NCBI GenBank assembly: GCA_034927685.1
Contig: JAYFPO010000019.1
Coordinates: 1 to 34,465 of the forward strand
From: RGIG3159 sp034927685
GTDB lineage: Bacteria; Bacillota; Clostridia; Oscillospirales; Oscillospiraceae
DNA: 34,465 bases
Reading direction: 5' to 3'
The notes under the pieces were generated by a model, which worked only from the letters and a program-made list of their open reading frames with translations, had not been told where the DNA came from and made no database searches. Positions 32,873-34,465 of the stretch are shown piece after piece; within the stretch, counting starts at the first letter, position 1, and every line of letters starts with the position of its first letter. The translations under genes were made by a program, and so were the position numbers.

Positions 32873-33556
32873 CTAGACGGCATTTTCTAACGGCATTATA
32901 GTACAACCGGCGGATTCATGAGCGACCATAAGTTCTTTTGCCTTTTGCGCGGCAGATCCGGCATCCGCGGTATACGCATCGGCGCCGATTCTTTCAGCAA
33001 ACTCTGCGGTTACCGGTGCGCCGCCAACCATAATTTTGACCTGTGATCTTAGGCCTGCGGCTGTGATTGCTTTCACTGTATCTTCCATCCCCTCAAGCGT
33101 CGTGGATAAGAGAGCCGAAAGTCCAACGAGTTTACAGTCGGGATTATCTTGTATGGCCTCAACAAAAGCCTCGGAAGGCACGTCAACGCCAAGGTCAATC
33201 ACTTCAAACCCTGTGTTTTCAACCATCAGCGCAACGAGGTTTTTGCCAATGTCATGCAAATCGCCGGCAACCGTACCGATAATGTACTTGCCGTAGTTGG
33301 ACAGGTTGCAGGAGGGCATATGGGGCTTCAGGACTTCGATGCCGAATTTCATTGCCTTTGCCGATATGAGCATATCGGGGACGAAAACGATATCCTGTTG
33401 GAATTTTTCTCCGACGACGGCCATGGCTTTAATCAGGCCGTCATTCAGAATGGCCGTCGGTTCTATTCCATCATCAAGCGCTTCCTGAACCATGCTCTTA
33501 ATTGCCTTTGCCTTTCCTGCTTCGACTGCTTCTCTGATCTCCTGAATTGTTGGCAT
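32873..33556 (-). CDS. Corrinoid-binding protein of a methyltransferase system (MtbC/MttC type)
   Basis: A 227-residue two-domain carrier. Residues 1-85 form the helical cap (EALDDGIEPTAILNDGLIKAM, then a VGEKFQQ and VPDMLISA stretch). Residues 88-220 form the B12-binding Rossmann domain with the base-off/His-on motif D99-x-H101-x-x-G104 (GDLHDIGKNL), VGLSALLSTT and VGGAPVT. The ATG at 33556 has AAGGAAGG upstream. The frame is open to 33631, but that part looks non-coding. It carries methyl groups between a substrate methyltransferase and the MtaA-like protein next to it. No MtaB, MtbB or MttB homologue is present in the window, so the methyl donor is unknown. Confidence 0.93.
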   Translation of the reverse strand: MPTIQEIREAVEAGKAKAIKSMVQEALDDGIEPTAILNDGLIKAMAVVGEKFQQDIVFVPDMLISAKAMKFGIEVLKPHMPSCNLSNYGKYIIGTVAGDLHDIGKNLVALMVENTGFEVIDLGVDVPSEAFVEAIQDNPDCKLVGLSALLSTTLEGMEDTVKAITAAGLRSQVKIMVGGAPVTAEFAERIGADAYTADAGSAAQKAKELMVAHESAGCTIMPLENAV

Positions 33557-34075
33557 TTTTTGACCTTCCTTTTTAGTTACTGTTACGCAAACACACTGCT
33601 TTTTACAAAAATATGAAAATCGGGATATCACAGGCCTTTAGAATTTTGCACTTTTGCCTGCGGTACACATATTTCGTTATTTATTTTAGGCAGCAGAGCA
33701 TTGGATAACACAAAATGATTACTGCATTGCCACAAGCAATTCAGCAATCGTTTTTGCTTGAACAATAGAGGTGCACGATAGGGGCGTTTTGATGCGTATA
33801 ACAGATTAGCTGTACATTATCTCGTAACGTGATCTTGCGCAAGCTCCCTGGGGGGATGAAATTTACGTATTAATATTACTTTCCAATGTATATTGATTAA
33901 TTTTGCGATATATTTTATTAAATTTTGCGATCATTATGTCTCAAATTGATTACACAGGGAAGACTTTGAAACCGAGTGTGTTGATTGGCGAAAAACGGAG
34001 AGATTTGATCTGCCAATTCTGCCTTCCGGACCGATTCCACGTTGTCAGGCGATTACCGATATTGCGGGTTCAACG
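33557..34075. other. About 520 bases without a recognisable gene, AT-rich
   Basis: Neither strand carries a credible coding region here. The stretch contains a perfect CTTGCGCAAG palindrome (33834-33843), a CAAGCAA/TTGCTTG inverted repeat (33733-33760) and two direct copies of AATTTTGCGAT. A promoter for the corrinoid protein gene should lie here on the minus strand, but no clear -35/-10 pair stands out. Confidence 0.6.
33899..33931. repeat. Direct repeat AATTTTGCGAT, two copies 22 bases apart
   Basis: Identical 11-base copies lie at 33899-33909 and 33921-33931. The 22-base period equals about two helical turns, so both copies face the same side of the DNA. This is typical of tandem operator sites. 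No known binding consensus is assigned. Confidence 0.55.
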
Positions 34076-34115
34076 AAAACGGCTGCGGCGACATTTCTGT
34101 CGCCGCAGCCGTTTT
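34076..34115 (-). terminator. Terminator downstream of the second cobalamin riboswitch
   Basis: AAAACGGCTGCGGCGAC (34076-34092) pairs with GTCGCCGCAGCCGTTTT (34099-34115), giving a very stable stem with a short loop. On the minus strand it lies about 56 bases after the aptamer and ends in GTTTTC. It is also usable in the + direction (TTTTT at 34112-34116). Confidence 0.8.
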
Positions 34116-34171
34116 TCTGCGCGTTAAAATGGCCCGCAGCCCCATCTTCCGCGGGGCATCTCTCAGGCGCA

Positions 34172-34346
34172 GTTCAAGCAGGTCTTCTGACTCGCGCATC
34201 TCTGGTTCGCGCCGCCTTCTCGGTTTCCCAATGGCTGACTTTCGTCTGGCGCGGCCCTCCGCGCTCACAGCGGCGGTACCGTTCGGGAGTTACACCCGAT
34301 TCTCTATTCTCGCCCGCTCTCCGAACAAAAGCGGGCACACTCGAAC
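34172..34346 (-). promoter_or_regulatory. Cobalamin riboswitch, full-size
   Basis: On the minus strand GTTCGAG (34346-34340) and CTTGAAC (34178-34172) close the element. Core parts read in order: GAATCGGGTGTAACTCCC, GAACGGTACCGCCGCTGTGA, AAGTCAGCC and GAGTCAGAAGACCTGC. This is the standard cobalamin aptamer with full peripheral arms, about 175 bases. It is followed by a terminator. No gene begins for about 520 bases after that, so its target is unclear. Confidence 0.9.
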
Positions 34347-34369
34347 AACTTGATTGATTTATCGATGTG

Positions 34370-34397
34370 ATTATAGCAGCCACCCCCCATGTGTCAA
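34370..34397 (-). promoter_or_regulatory. Near-consensus sigma70 promoter of the second riboswitch
   Basis: On the minus strand TTGACA (34397-34392) and TATAAT (34375-34370) are both perfect hexamers, with a 16-base spacer. Transcription would start near 34363, just before the riboswitch closing stem. Confidence 0.85.
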
Positions 34398-34442
34398 CGC
34401 CACACGATACTTTTTTCTCTTTTTCCGCGCGCGGATTTCGTC

Positions 34443-34465
34443 GGGCTGCTGGCGCCCAGCAGCCC
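34443..34465. repeat. Perfect inverted repeat at the window edge
   Basis: GGGCTGCTGG and CCAGCAGCCC flank CGC. No T-run is visible on the minus side and the + side is cut by the window end. It may be a terminator of a gene beyond the edge. Confidence 0.5.

Noticed and set aside
33903..34127. 74-residue + strand frame
   Set aside because: It runs through the terminator at 34076-34115, ends in Arg-rich low-complexity sequence and has no binding site or recognisable family.
1..34465. CRISPR arrays, insertion sequences, tRNA or rRNA genes
   Set aside because: No regularly spaced repeats, transposase frames, terminal inverted repeats around a gene, or tRNA-like cloverleaf sequences were recognised on reading. 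This is a visual check, not a software scan.

Overview
The window comes from a GC-rich anaerobic bacterium. The best guess is a Clostridia member, perhaps an Oscillospiraceae-like gut Firmicute. This rests on the early-cobalt (CbiK/CbiG/CbiD) B12 pathway, heme-precursor genes built into the B12 operon, cobalamin riboswitches with intrinsic terminators, AGGAGG-type ribosome binding sites and 2-hydroxyacyl-CoA dehydratase-type genes. No rRNA or tRNA is present to fix the taxonomy.

Region 1 (1-2786, +) is an ECF-type cobalt importer in the order cbiQ-cbiO-cbiM-cbiN, behind a small terminator hairpin at the window edge. Region 2 (2806-23483, +) is a B12 operon of about 20 kb. It has a sigma70-like promoter, a compact cobalamin riboswitch and a strong terminator. 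The genes follow in order: a LysR regulator, cbiK-cbiL fusion, cbiF, cbiG, cbiH, cbiJ-cbiE-cbiT fusion, cbiA, cbiB, cbiC, hemA, a short precorrin-2 dehydrogenase, hemC, cobA-hemD fusion, hemB, hemL, cbiD, cobD-like decarboxylase, cbiP and a HAD phosphatase. Most junctions are ATGA or similar overlaps. Together these cover glutamyl-tRNA to uroporphyrinogen III to adenosylcobinamide phosphate. Only the adenosyltransferase and the nucleotide-loop genes (cobU, cobS, cobT, cobC) are not seen.

Region 3 (23475-28963, -) is a compact redox cluster: a CooC-type ATPase, two 2-hydroxyacyl-CoA dehydratase-family subunits (one with a long N-terminal extension), the matching ATP-dependent activator, a 52-residue membrane peptide, and a free-standing protein resembling the middle domain of acetyl-CoA synthase. 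A large enoate-reductase-like flavoprotein (29217-31487, +) diverges from it, and the two promoters share a 12-base element. I do not know a described system with this gene combination, and it is the best candidate here for new biology.

Region 4 (31605-34465, -) looks more AT-rich. It holds a corrinoid protein and an MtaA-like methylcobamide methyltransferase, with no substrate-specific methyltransferase. Upstream lie about 500 bases without a gene. Beyond them is a second, full-size cobalamin riboswitch with a near-consensus promoter and its own terminator, apparently separated from any obvious target.
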